Shown in pieces: positions 12,545 through 23,125 of a DNA stretch of 64,000 nt. Numbering within the stretch: the stretch's first letter is position 1; the number at the start of each line of letters is the position of its first letter. The DNA is taken from positions 62,001 through 126,000 of the forward strand of contig KV423929.1 of NCBI GenBank assembly GCA_001632435.1, in the 5' to 3' direction. The notes beneath the pieces are model-generated. The model was not told the DNA's origin. It did not search any database and saw only the letters and a program-made list of their open reading frames with translations. Source of the DNA: Calocera cornea HHB12733. Lineage: Eukaryota > Basidiomycota > Dacrymycetes > Dacrymycetales > Dacrymycetaceae. Position numbers and translations under genes: made by a program.

Positions 12545-14179
12545 CTAAGATACATCATCACCGGACATCTCCGTTTCCCAGCTGTCCACCGCATCACCCC
12601 TTCTCTCGTCCTGTTGCGACTGTAGCTCATACACGTCAGTAATAACTGAAAGTGCCTCCGCGCGATCCGCCTGATCCTTGTAGAGGACTTCTCGGAGGTT
12701 GAGGAATTGCCTGCATCGCATATACTGTAAGCGGATTCCGCGGTCTGCACTATACACTAACCTAGATGAGAACACGGATGCGATGCACAACTGAGGTCTG
12801 CCAACACTATGTGTGAGATGGCACGGACGACTGCGGTGCACAACCCACTCCGACCATCCCAGCACGTGTACACCAGACTGCACAATTGTTGTCAGACACG
12901 ACCTTCCCTGATCGAGAAATGCATACTTTGGATTTGAACGTGAGTAGCAGCAAGCTTATCAGCTGTGGGGGATCAATATAGAGCCGACATGATAAGGTAC
13001 CGCGTGGACAAAATCTTCTCACCATCAATGCTACGTCCTCGTCAGTAAAGTCCAAGGATCTCTGGTTTCTGACACTCACAGAAACGTGCTACGGCACAGC
13101 GGAAACTCACAGGTCAGTTAATAGGAAGCATGAGGGCCCAGATCGCGTACCAAGGAAATATAGGCAGCTGCTAGAGGCGCGTTAGCGAGGAAATCAGGCG
13201 GCGTCCTTTGGCGAAACTCACTCTCTAAAGAACATGCCTAACAATGGGGGTATCCGTGTCTGCCGCCGGAGAGGATACATCTTGATGACGGTCAGACCCA
13301 CGACAAGTATCTCGACGAGCATACTGGGAATCCACAGAAGTCCGGGCAGGGTTGCCAGCCTGTGCGTATCCGTTTCAGTCACATTCCCGAGAGCGTAAAC
13401 TTAAGCAAAGAACCCGCTAGTTGTGGTCATCACTAGTGATGCTGTTAGTCCAACAATACATGCAGATCGCAGGAAGTAGATAGCTTACGGATGAGGAAAC
13501 AGCCTCCCCATGCATCAGGGGGAGTCAAGACTAGCAAGAGCCAGAGAACATGAGCAAGTACATACACATCATCACGATAGTGGTCAGCAACACACCTTGG
13601 AAGCTCGAATAAAGCAGTCCGGCCATCGCCAGCGTGGCCACGAAAGCGATTAACAGCGATGACCAAAGCGTGATTACGATTGTCGGCTGCGCTTTGAACA
13701 GCGCGCTTAATCGTAGGACAACCAAGCCTGCCGTAAGTATCAGAGAGGTGATCTGGACGGTCCGCTCAATCGAGGCACTTTGCTTACTTTGGATGCTAGT
13801 AAGGACGAGCGGAACACTCCATATGTTCGTGAAGACATTCAGGCGTTGGCAAACGCCCGGCGAAAGGGTGTTACCGAGGCCGCTAAGGACATACAACACA
13901 GCTTGGATAAGCACAAAGTATCGGTTCGCAAGATAAACCAGTGTTAGGGTGTTGATTGGGCGCTTCCACACAAGACGGATCTCCTTGTTCAGCGTAATAG
14001 TGATGTCGAATGCCACGAGAATCAGGCTGCCCAGCTCCAGGAAGCGTTCCGTCCCTGCAGCGTGCTTTTGGTAGGTGATATGGATTATCATGCAGATAGT
14101 ACATACTCATTGATACCAAGAACTCCCATGGAGAACTCTCCGAGCCCAATACCAATGCACGAAGATCTGTCGGCGACAT
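12545..14179 (-). CDS. DUF6533 multi-pass membrane protein, copy A
   Basis: First of four paralogues. Likely start ATG 14177-14179 (MSPTDLRALVLGSESS). A short soluble first exon is followed by the DUF6533 core in the exon ending near 13810 (VAFDITITLNKEIRLVWKRP, then a NRYFVL stretch). Further hydrophobic exons include LATLPGLLWIPSMLVEILVV (about 13360-13230), matching the WIPSIVVE segments of copies C and D. The last exon ends RQFLNLREVLYKDQADRAEA and then a polar tail; stop TAG 12545-12547. The family is found in basidiomycetes as roughly seven-TM proteins of unknown function. Exon boundaries between 13230 and 12750 are uncertain. This copy is the most diverged of the four and lacks the WGTD/E C-terminus shared by the others. 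Confidence 0.7.
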
Positions 14180-14727
14180 CAAGAGGGCAGACAAGCTCAG
14201 CGAGTATAGTCCAAAGAGGAGTACTGAGAGCACCAATGGAGTAGCTCATGTGCCAGCACACCCAAGGTAGGGCACAGCATATGTTTGAGGTCGGGTAAAG
14301 CAGCATCAGATCTGTTAAGCAGTGCTTCTGCTTACGCCCGCGGTATACGCAGTAGGTCGGCATCGTTGATGAAGGTTGTACCGATCGCGCAGTAGAGGGT
14401 TAACCTCGGAAGTGCGCTGATAAGACGGTCTGTACTGTATAACAGACTGATCTGAGCACACAACTCAAGCAGGTATGGGCAAGTTTGATAAGCGCGTTAA
14501 GCGGGATAACGAGGCGCTCAAGATGTGGATCGTAGCTTCGATCTCGTCGCGGTCACGGCAGACCATGGGCTGGAGATCACGTGTTGCCACGTCATCGACT
14601 GGAATGCGGGACGTATGACAGACGCGTCCTTTTAACAGAAAGATCCTGCGGCTTTATGGTAGCCACCCGGCTTTGTCCTATGTACTACTTGGTCACAATG
14701 CATGAAGCCAATCCTTCTGCCAACGCT
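14180..14727. other. Intergenic region between DUF6533 copies A and B
   Basis: About 0.55 kb containing the presumptive promoter of copy A. No further gene recognised. Confidence 0.4.
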
Positions 14728-17700
14728 TCAGTCAGTTCCCCAACTTGTCGAAGCCCTTGCTGCCTGCGAGCTCGGTGCGATGGTGAACTGGACAGTTTGG
14801 CCTTCGGAGGTTTCCTCGGTGGAAATCCTATCTTCATGTGCTTCAGCATCTTTCCACCGATAGATGGATTCACGTAGGTTGAGGAACATCCTAGCACAGA
14901 CCTCATCAGATCAAACACGCATTGACCGAAGAGACGCACCGGGAAGCCAGCAGAGAGCAGACGGATAGACATGGTCTGCTCTCAAATCAGTCGACAAACC
15001 CTCATTCGCTATCAGCATTGAGGCGGCGTACTGTTGTATGGCGCCTGCGTATGCGTCGGTTCTTGTGGTTAGGCATATCATATTTACGACCAGGAGAGCT
15101 GACAGAGCTCATCGCCTTTGGAGTCTGCAACAATATTTGCTGACGCACCTAATTCAACTTGGGATATTGTCTAGAATATGGTGGCGCGCCGCACCGTGAT
15201 CTAGAATATGGTGGGGACGGCACATAATCTAGAATATGGTTGTGTATCAGAGTGCATCAGGACGCGTTGGAATACATCCGCTCATACGGGTATCTTCTTG
15301 CTCACCACCATGTCCAACGTCGTTGAAGGAGCACACTTCAAGACCTATCTCGATGCAGCAAATGCGCTCACCAACCACTCAAAGGATCAGGGGGCATCGC
15401 AGACAGTGAAGGAATCACGTGGAGAGGACAAGGTGCTGGTCGTAGGATGTGATGTGGGGAACTGCGAGTTCTGGGCGAGAGTCTGTCTGGAAGGAGGGTC
15501 GTGGGTGGTGCGCCGCATTGTTCCAACACATATGTGCCATGGATTTGCTCCCAAGAAACGTGCAGCAACCAGTCGCCTGTCCTACCTGGTACCTGAGCTG
15601 AAGAAGCTGTACACCATCACGGAGAAGACGCCGGTACCCGACATTGTCGACATGCTGCAGGCCCAGCATATCCTTGTCTCCGAGCAACAAGCGCGCCGTG
15701 CAAAGCGGGTGATCCTTGGTGATACCATCCAACAGCAAGCAGACGAGTTCCAGAGGCTGCCGGCATATGCCCACTATCTTCAAATCTGTGATCCAGGCGC
15801 AACCGTTGACATCAAGTTCAACCCGAATAACACCTTTCGGTCGCTGTTCATCTGTCCGTCCGCGGCAAAGAATGCATGGCGATTTGTCCGCCACTTTGTT
15901 GCGGTTGACGGCACGTTCACAAAGACAGCCTTTGACTACATCATACTCATTGCAGTGACGTATGATGCAAACGACAAGCTCCTCATGCTTGCATGGAGCG
16001 CGGCGCTAAAGGAAGACACCGATACCTGGTCCGACTTCCTCCGACTCCTCCGTGACGCACTTCCTGGGCTCGATCTGCCAACCAGTGTTATTATCTCTGA
16101 TCGCCAGAAGGGCCTACTCCGAGCCATCCATAAAGAACTGCCGCTCATTGACGAGTCATATTGCGCCAAGCATATCCTTGCGAATGCCATCCAGCACTAT
16201 GGTCCTGCCATTGAGGATTACTACTGGCCGCTTGTCCGTGCACCAAGCGAGAAGACTTTCATCAAGCATCTGGACACCATTCGGTCTGACGTCAGCGAAG
16301 CAGCTGCCGATTACCTGGCCAAGATTGATCCCACCTGCTGGGCGGAATATGCATTCAACTCACCACGCTTTGGTCGAAATGCATCCAATGCAGCAGAATC
16401 CATGAACGCCACATTCCTCAAAGAGCGCGGAATGCCGGTACTCCAGATGTTCGATTCCATCTGGAACTATGAGATGGGCAAGTTCTTTAAAGCCCGGCAA
16501 TACACCATGGCTTGCCACACGGGCTATGCGCCAGCCATCCAGCTGATGCTTGGGGACCGGTGCAAGCTTGCCCGGTCCTACAAGGTCATTCCCTCCAGCA
16601 AGGTGCACGCAAAGGTTCGCAAGTCCTTCAACCGCAAGGAGGAAGAACACACCGTCGAACTTCACCCTGACCTCCGCACCGGCCTCTGCACCTGCCGCAT
16701 CTTCCAACAGACGCTCATTCCCTGCGCTCACGCTATTGCACTCTGCTTCCACACTGGCGTCGATTTCAATCAGTACATTGATGATGCCTATCTTGTCTCC
16801 ACCTGGCAAGCGACCTATCAAGTCCCATATCCACCAGTGCGACTCTCCGAGCTGGATGCAAGCGAACACGTCCATGCACCTCCGCTAAAGAGACGTCGTG
16901 GGCGTCCTGCCACGAAGCGCAAAGAGAAGGGAATGCGCCCTCCGCGGGCAAGCACTGGCTAGAGTAGCACAGCTTTGACAGTACCATATTCTAGATTATA
17001 AATACTCCCTACCATATTCTAGATCAAGGCGCGGCGCGCCACCATATTCTAGACAATATCCCAATTCAACTTTTCTCTTGTTAGCAGGACTTGTTAGCAT
17101 GAGCGTCGTTATCCAGTCCTCACCAATGAAGTAGAGGCACCCCCTGTACCACGATCAACTGAGGAATTCCATCCCAGAAAGTTCGGGCGATTGCTTACTC
17201 CTGCACAATAATAGCAAGCGCTGACCGAAGCCCGCTTGAACCTCTGCAGCGCTGTAGTTGTGTGCTCCTGAAAACCGTAAGGGAGACAAGCACTGTTTCC
17301 ACCACCATGATTGGGATCCATATAAGAACCTGGTACCTGTGTTTTTGGGTCATTTGACGGATATCTTCTGTCAATGGGGATGCCATACCGTTTTAGTGCC
17401 ACTGTGTCTAGTTGAAAGGATCAGTATGGGACCGCGGATAGACAACGTTGGAGGTTGAATACCCGGACCAATATACAGACAGCCATTCAACAAGGGCAAT
17501 ATACTGATAGAAACTGGAAGAACGGTCAGCCATGTGATCTCAGCTATCGGTCCACAGAACCTACAACCCAAAGCTGGAGATTGCAACGAACACAACAGCA
17601 CCGAAACAATGGTCGAGGAACAGAATAGCATCCAGAGCAACACAACGACCCAGCGGCGATTGCAAAAGATGACGCAGACTCTGGCGACCAACAGCGCTAA

Positions 17701-18105
17701 TGATGCTTTAGCATAAGTCTGTAAGGAAGAACTGGGAACTAGCCCTCAATAAATGTGGTGACAATAGGTATTGCCCAGTAAGCTGTGAGGAGATCCAAGC
17801 TGACACAATATTTGGGAGGAAGCATTCCATCCACCCAAGACACAACATGCAAGATACTCTCAATCAGAACAAAGTAGCGATTGCAAAGGTATAGAAGCGT
17901 CGCTGCTTTGAAAGGGCGAGACCAGACCAGGATGATCTCCTTGTCCAGGGTGATCAGGATATCGTAAGCCACTACAGTCATGGCAGCAAACCGAAAATAG
18001 GATTCGTTCTCTGCAGAGGGGTGAAAGGTGTTATTGAGAAGAGGAATCTGGTGACCTACGAGTTTCTGAGAGCACAGTGAACCACGAGTCGACTACTGGG
18101 GGCAT
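14728..18105 (-). CDS. DUF6533 multi-pass membrane protein, copy B, interrupted in an intron by a MULE
   Basis: Start ATG 18103-18105 (MPPVVDSWFTVLSETR), then an exon with the DUF6533 core (RFAAMTVVAYDILITLDKEI) ending near 17740. Later exons lie at about 17691-17400 and 17386-17195 (WIPIMVVETVLVSLTVFRST), then a small exon ending at 17124 with CLYFIG. The next intron (17123 to 15099, about 2.0 kb) contains the complete Mutator-like element. Without the element and one target duplication it would be about 113 bp, similar to the equivalent intron of copy D. Coding resumes at 15098 (LLVVNMICLTTRTDAYAG) and ends RMFLNLRESIYRWKDAEA ... WGTD, stop 14728-14730. All exons found are open, so the gene may still be expressed if the element is spliced out. 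Confidence 0.7.
15151..15160. repeat. Target-site duplication, left copy (MULE)
   Basis: AATTCAACTT directly abuts the left terminal inverted repeat and is repeated exactly at 17063-17072. A 10-bp duplication is within the range usual for Mutator-like elements. Confidence 0.93.
15161..15240 (+). repeat. MULE left terminal region: 32-bp TIR plus three TCTAGAATATGGT repeats
   Basis: The 13-mer TCTAGAATATGGT occurs at 15170-15182, 15200-15212 and 15228-15240. The first copy is inside the TIR, the others are subterminal. The spacing mirrors the right end. Likely transposase binding sites (inference). Confidence 0.88.
15310..16962 (+). CDS. MULE transposase with SWIM zinc finger
   Basis: Intronless, 550 residues from ATG 15310, preferred because it has a CACC-ATG context and lies downstream of the terminal repeats; an in-frame ATG at 15208 falls inside a terminal repeat. 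The RNase-H-like core has candidate catalytic Asp200 (in AVDGTFT), Asp264 (in IISDRQKG) and Glu363 (in SNAAESMN). A SWIM zinc finger follows with Cys460-x-Cys462 and Cys472-x-His474. The C-terminus has a basic KRRRGRPATKRK stretch resembling an AT-hook or nuclear localisation signal. Function: cut-and-paste mobilisation of this element, recognising its TIRs. No frameshift or stop was seen. The coding strand opposes that of the host gene. Confidence 0.93.
   Translation: MSNVVEGAHFKTYLDAANALTNHSKDQGASQTVKESRGEDKVLVVGCDVGNCEFWARVCLEGGSWVVRRIVPTHMCHGFAPKKRAATSRLSYLVPELKKLYTITEKTPVPDIVDMLQAQHILVSEQQARRAKRVILGDTIQQQADEFQRLPAYAHYLQICDPGATVDIKFNPNNTFRSLFICPSAAKNAWRFVRHFVAVDGTFTKTAFDYIILIAVTYDANDKLLMLAWSAALKEDTDTWSDFLRLLRDALPGLDLPTSVIISDRQKGLLRAIHKELPLIDESYCAKHILANAIQHYGPAIEDYYWPLVRAPSEKTFIKHLDTIRSDVSEAAADYLAKIDPTCWAEYAFNSPRFGRNASNAAESMNATFLKERGMPVLQMFDSIWNYEMGKFFKARQYTMACHTGYAPAIQLMLGDRCKLARSYKVIPSSKVHAKVRKSFNRKEEEHTVELHPDLRTGLCTCRIFQQTLIPCAHAIALCFHTGVDFNQYIDDAYLVSTWQATYQVPYPPVRLSELDASEHVHAPPLKRRRGRPATKRKEKGMRPPRASTG
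16983..17062 (-). repeat. MULE right terminal region: 32-bp TIR plus three inverted 13-mers
   Basis: Reverse-complement copies of TCTAGAATATGGT at 16983-16995, 17011-17023 and 17041-17053, with the perfect TIR at 17031-17062. Between the 13-mers the sequence differs from the left end, so the 13-mers are better conserved than their surroundings. Confidence 0.88.
17063..17072. repeat. Target-site duplication, right copy (MULE)
   Basis: AATTCAACTT, identical to 15151-15160. Confidence 0.93.
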
Positions 18106-19124
18106 TGTGTAGTAGATAGAGGATTTTCCAGTCACGCAATAAACCAATGAGGTATTCGACGACAGCTCGATATTTAGCAGCCAAGCTGTGGGTCCTCATA
18201 TACATATCTTCAGGAGGATCTACCAATGGAGGTCAACGACTTCCCCGTCATCCTGTCAGTGTCGTCCTGTAGGAAATTTTAGGAAGCGATATCGCCCATA
18301 TCCATTGAGTGGACTTCCTCGGTGGATTGCTCGGGGTGAGCCTCCAAAGAGTTGGGAAAGATTGCTTGACTATCGTCAAGTTTCCAGGCAGGGACAAAGC
18401 AGTGCAGGCACCAAGACAGGCGCAGTTCCAAGTTTCGTCAATCTTCACTTGCTGAACCTACTAACGCCGCGGTACACTACACCGCTTGAGACTGACCAGA
18501 TATTGCGGAAGTGAAAGTCACTGGTATGGAACGGGTCGACATCGTCTTATTAAGCGTGCGCGCAAGGGCAACGTGAGCGACATCACATAGTCCATAGGAC
18601 AAATATATCGCGTCGACGTCATCACAGTACACAACGGTCGTATTTTGGTTCGGTGATCACGTGCCTGTACAGTGCGGGATCAGCTTGAACGCCTCATGTC
18701 GATCCGGAAGCTACTTCTTGCTTGCTCTCCTCCTATCTGGTTACATGATTATATGCGGGATATATCGCAAACCTGCGAAATCGAACACGGCGAATGGCGA
18801 CCGCCCGAATGGTTGTGCTGTACGGGGTCACTTTTGAGCCCGCGCGTGTGAACAGGATGGTGGGTGGCACCGCCGTGCCTAGGTGATACTGAAGAGAATG
18901 TGGCGCATCAGACACCGCATTTTCATCACCACGGCTTTATGGCAACGCTAAAAAAAATCCAAATGAAGGGAAAGATCAGCCTGGACCTTGCGGCACGTGC
19001 ATATTATGACGTAAGTACTGTGAGTACATATTGATCAGGACACCGTAGGAATCTGGGACCCATCAAGAATACGGATTTACACCGATACTACTGTAGCGCT
19101 TGCCTGTCTGTATGTATCCCGTTC
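18106..19124. other. Intergenic region between DUF6533 copies B and C
   Basis: About 1 kb. It includes the presumptive promoter of copy B. The short open frames have no recognisable features. No repeat-protein gene of the kind found beside copies C and D was seen here. Confidence 0.45.
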
Positions 19125-20652
19125 TCACTCTGTGCCCCAAGTCGTCGACGCTTGCAATGCTCGCTGTACATGAGTGTTTCTCAACGGAATATCGGCGGTT
19201 CCGGCGGGTCGGTCGGTGGGTGATTCCCACTCGTGCGCTTCCGCGTCCTTGAGCTGATAGATTGATTCACGCAAGTTGAGGAGCATCCTAGAGAGTGATC
19301 AGTCTGTCTCTGAAGACAAGAGACTGGCAGCTACCGTGAGCAGAGCACCGAAGAGATGGAGAGATGCGGTCTGAGATGATGTCAGTGATGCACTGCGGTT
19401 TTGCTCCTGCCCATGCGTACTGCAGTAGAGCGCCGGCATATCCATCGATCTGTCGATCATCAAAATCAGTCAGGTCTCAAGCTATACCGCAACAGGAAGG
19501 GCCCCACAACTACTCCCAATACAACGGCATTTGCGACCATCAGCCCTGATATCATTCAGCTCGGAAGCTGGTAGAGTCTGACGGTATCACCCACCAAGTA
19601 CCACTGTGCGATGCATTGCCGTCAGCGTCTCATTATATTCGTATCAATGTTGACTCACCGAAGAAGTACAGGCATCCACTAAGGTACCCACGTGTTAACC
19701 GTGTGAACTCCGACGCGAGCGGAACACTCACTCCCGTAAGATGATGGCTAGTGAAGACCTAAGTCCATCCGAGCTTCCCAAGTGCTGGCACGTTTTGAGG
19801 ACGGTCAGGATCACCAGCACTATCTCTACGATAATACTGGGAATCCATATCCACGTTTGAAGCCTGCGGAGATGCCAGATCTTAGTGATACACAGCTGCT
19901 GCGCTGAGAAAGGTGTTTACCGTTCACCCCCAATGCTGTCTGTCGAAGATTGTAAGCAACCTCCGTCTGGCTGACTTGATTATGCTCACTCGTATACAAA
20001 CAGCCATACAGCGGAGGGTCGAGACTGGGATAATCTGTGACGCGTCAGGACTGCCTTCAACCGCCGCAGCTTCAGACCTACAGCCAAATGCCGGAGTCAA
20101 CAAAGAGGAGAACACGATTGAGACCACAGTCGATCCGAACAGCAGTGCAACTAGAGGTATAACCACCCATCGATTATTGCAGAAGAGAATACAAACACGA
20201 ATAACCAGGATTGCTGTGTGTAAGTCGTGTCAGACCTGTCCACTGAGTCGGGTCGAGGATTATCATTAGCAGCGTACTTTCAATTAGCGTTATGGCTACC
20301 GGCGCGGTCCATACACTCGTGAGAAGGTTCAGATTGACGCATTGAGCAGGAGACAGCCACGGATCGATCCAAGATACGATGTTCAGAATGCTTTCGGCCA
20401 TGACAAAGTACCGGTTGCATAGGTAAAGCAGTGTCGTTGCTTTCCACGGGCGATTCCAGACGAAGTCGACCTCTCTGTCCAGAGTAATGGCGATGTCATA
20501 TACATTCACTACCATAGCAGCGAACTGCATATAATATGCAGTACCTGAGAGACGTGAAGCAGTGTGGTGGCAAAGGGAGCGAGGAACTCACGTGTTTGGG
20601 CAAGGAAAGTTACCATGTCGAAATCATCTCGGTGCTGGAGTACACGCGACAT
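19125..20652 (-). CDS. DUF6533 multi-pass membrane protein, copy C
   Basis: Start ATG 20650-20652 (MSRVLQHRDDFDMVTFLAQT), then an exon with YYMQFAAMVVNVYDIAITLD and FVWNRPWKATTLLYLCNRYF, the DUF6533 core. Following exons are hydrophobic, including VVIPLVALLFGSTVVSIVFS (about 20166-20030), a segment near 19840 equivalent to WIPSIIVEIVLV, and GLMVANAVVLGVVVGPFLL (about 19560-19500). The last exon reads RMLLNLRESIYQLKDAEAHE and ends STTWGTE, stop TGA 19125-19127. Expected location is a membrane; function unknown. It is divergently transcribed from the repeat-protein gene at 21397, with 744 bp between the two start codons, an arrangement repeated by copy D and its neighbour. Confidence 0.74.
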
Positions 20653-21243
20653 GTTGTGCTAGAATGAGGGCAGTCGGAGTCTCCGTCGTTCATGGACCTC
20701 GGTGTTTATACCTCCCCGTCAATGCCCGTTAAGGTGGAACATCTAGAGATAGAACGAGCAGAGCGTGCATTGACTCACCAACCGGAAACGACCTAGCGCC
20801 GGTTGCGCTTGCTGGGCGAATCCTGAGAAGCGGATGGATGGATCCTACTCAGGACGCTACTAACCGATTATCAGCACGGGAATTCGTGCCTGGTCAAGGA
20901 CTTAGCGCCTAGCAAGAAGACGGCATATACCTGCTTGTATTGCTGGCCGAGGACCTGACGCGTGCACCGTGCCCCCCGGCCAGGGTTGATGATGAGAAGC
21001 GGTAGGTACATAGCATATCAATGGTCCCTGAGGCCTCGGTGCCAGCTCCACAACCTACCAGCTAGACACCTCAGCGTTCATCCCGGGCGGGACAGCACAG
21101 CACCGACAAACGGTTAAAAATAGCCCAGCAGGCACGGAATATGGCCGAACAGCTTCCCGCTATTTGGATTGATACTGCGCTAGCCAAAAGCCTTGCCTAA
21201 CGACAGCTATCGGCGGTGCTGCACCAAGAAAGCGGAAATCCGC

Positions 21244-21250
21244 ATAAATA
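21244..21250 (+). promoter_or_regulatory. TATA-like box of the repeat-protein gene
   Basis: ATAAATA lies about 150 bp upstream of the chosen start. A 5' UTR intron (21333-21392, GTATGT ... CTCCAG, with branch-like TACTAAAAC) separates it from the ATG. Confidence 0.5.
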
Positions 21251-21332
21251 GCCACGGTTGAACGGCGAAAATGGGTAGAACAACACCACTACATCCTCCG
21301 AACACACAAGCCCATTCAACCTTGACACATTG

Positions 21333-21392
21333 GTATGTTATAACGTCACCCTTGAATTATTTGAGCGTAGGTACTAAAACGCTTCTTCTCCA
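21333..21392 (+). other. Probable 5' UTR intron, ends 4 bp before the ATG
   Basis: Donor GTATGT, near-consensus branch site TACTAAAAC and acceptor CTCCAG, immediately upstream of ATG 21397. It argues for the internal start and against the in-frame ATG at 21271, which is only about 20 bp from the TATA-like box. Confidence 0.6.
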
Positions 21393-21396
21393 GAGC

Positions 21397-22692
21397 ATGT
21401 CCACCGCCACAAATCCGCATCCCTCGGATGATGTGCACCAAACGGCTGCAGATGGACGCGAAGAAATCGTCATCGAGATCAAAGAGACGACCGTCGTGGA
21501 AATCTCCATAGCTCCGGAAGCCGAAGGCAGCGCGCTGGTCCCGGACTCGACCAATGAAGGACATGCTTCACCCCACGTCAGTCCCGCTCCTGAGCACGAA
21601 GAACCCCCTCTGCCCTCCGACACTACTGATTCCAAGCCGAATACCGATGGTTCAAACAGTGACGCAGAGGCCGCTCATCATGAAGCAGAGCAGGTCTCGG
21701 ATGGACAGATTCCGATTGTTGACGACCATCACATACTTCTATTTCCGGGCGCGCCTGTTCCAGGCGGAACAAACGGAATGCATTCAGGTGGAGAACCGGT
21801 GTGTGGTGCGACCAACGGATCGCGTACCTTCATTCGAGATCACACCGCGCCAGGCGAGGCGCACAGAGGGCACCCTGATGGACAGCCGGGACCGTGGCAA
21901 ACCAATGGTGGAGAGCCTTTCGGGCAGCCGGGACCTGGTGCGACCAACGGAGGGCAACCATTCGGACACCCAGCGCCAGATGGACAACCGGGACCCTGGC
22001 AAACCAATCATCACCGGGTGCCATTGGGGCAGCCGGGACCTGGTACAGCTAATGGAGAACATCCGCACAGAGAGCCCGAGCCCTTTGGACAACCAGGAGG
22101 GGGGCAGAACAACGGCAATGGATGGTACCCCGAGGGACAACCATGGTGGGGTGAGTCCAACCGAGGGCATCCAGAAGGACAACCATGGCAGGGGCAGACC
22201 AACGGCGGGCCCCAATACGGACAGCCCCTATGGTGCCAGACCAACGGAGAGCGCCAGTCTGGAGACCCGGGCACGGGTGCGACCGACGTGGGACACCAAT
22301 ACGGACAACCGGCGCACGGTCAGACCAATGGGGATCGGGTCAAGCTCCACCTGCATGAACATGATCACTCGAATGGCAATGGGAATGGAACGACGCTCCC
22401 GAGCCGAGTCAAGGAGCCTGGACAGCCTGCCCCTTGTGCTACCAATGGCGTGATCGAAGCCTCGAGGCACGACGAACCGAGCTCGGAAGGACAGAACAAC
22501 GACGAGCAGCCGATAATCGACAGCGCCAACCCGCAGCACCCTGAGGCAGATCCTCTGAACTCTGCGCCCCACTCTGGGCAGGAGGCGAAAGAGCAACCAA
22601 ACCCACGCAAATTGCCTGAGATCGGCGGCTTGCATCCCGTACCAGTCCCCCAGGGAGGCCCGTCGCTCGGCAGCAACATGACTAACACGTAA
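21397..22692 (+). CDS. Hydrophilic Gly/Pro/Asn-rich repeat protein (RP1), function unknown
   Basis: Start chosen at ATG 21397 (MSTATNPHPSDDVHQTA), directly after the probable 5' UTR intron; about 431 residues, stop TAA 22690-22692. The acidic N-terminal part (residues about 1-110) contains EEIVIEIKETTVVEISIA. The middle (about 21745-22460) is a run of roughly 14 degenerate units of about 12-20 residues built on GQPGP-x(2)-TNG, for example DGQPGPWQTNGGEPFGQPGP. The C-terminus is Pro/Glu/Asn-rich. No signal peptide, TM segment or catalytic motif is visible. It is probably intrinsically disordered. It shares the P-G-P-x-x-T motif and gene layout with the protein at 25316. Divergent neighbour: DUF6533 copy C. 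Confidence 0.7.
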   Translation: MSTATNPHPSDDVHQTAADGREEIVIEIKETTVVEISIAPEAEGSALVPDSTNEGHASPHVSPAPEHEEPPLPSDTTDSKPNTDGSNSDAEAAHHEAEQVSDGQIPIVDDHHILLFPGAPVPGGTNGMHSGGEPVCGATNGSRTFIRDHTAPGEAHRGHPDGQPGPWQTNGGEPFGQPGPGATNGGQPFGHPAPDGQPGPWQTNHHRVPLGQPGPGTANGEHPHREPEPFGQPGGGQNNGNGWYPEGQPWWGESNRGHPEGQPWQGQTNGGPQYGQPLWCQTNGERQSGDPGTGATDVGHQYGQPAHGQTNGDRVKLHLHEHDHSNGNGNGTTLPSRVKEPGQPAPCATNGVIEASRHDEPSSEGQNNDEQPIIDSANPQHPEADPLNSAPHSGQEAKEQPNPRKLPEIGGLHPVPVPQGGPSLGSNMTNT

Positions 22693-23125
22693 CCTACCAG
22701 GATCAGGTTGGTGAACCTTGAATGCACCGAGCAAAGTGAGAGGGGAAGACAGTAGCTCCGTATCCATGTGTGTACCGAATGAACGTAATATATTGAGTTG
22801 AACGCTTGCTTGAAAGGTTGCCCGTCACAAGGTCGTTTGTGGCAATATTCATCACTGTCGGTGCGCGACACCGTGTTGGGCATCTGCAGTGGTACTGTAC
22901 AGTAGCGGGACTACATTTGAATCCGTCAAAGCGACTGCGGCATCGAAGTCAATCGATCGACCGATATCCGGACTTTAAGCGAGATTGAGAGGCACTCTAC
23001 ACATTGGCTTGACAATATGAAAACCGGTAGATATCGATCTCTCCGAATGATACAACGATACAAAGCACGACCTCTGCTCATTGCGCTCCTCAAAGAGGCA
23101 GACCGCTCATCGCGATCGAGAGCAC
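22693..23125. other. Convergent intergenic region between RP1 and DUF6533 copy D
   Basis: About 0.43 kb of presumptive 3' flanks. Nothing recognised. Confidence 0.45.

Larger units (their letters stand above)
15161..17062 (+). mobile_element. Mutator-like element (MULE), complete, 1902 bp
   Basis: Flanked by a perfect 10-bp target duplication and bounded by 32-bp perfect terminal inverted repeats (15161-15192 and 17031-17062, beginning GGGATATTGTCTAGAATATG). It encodes a single uninterrupted transposase with MULE DDE residues and a SWIM zinc finger. The perfect TSD, perfect TIRs and open frame suggest recent insertion and possibly present activity. It lies antisense inside an intron of DUF6533 copy B. 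Confidence 0.94.
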
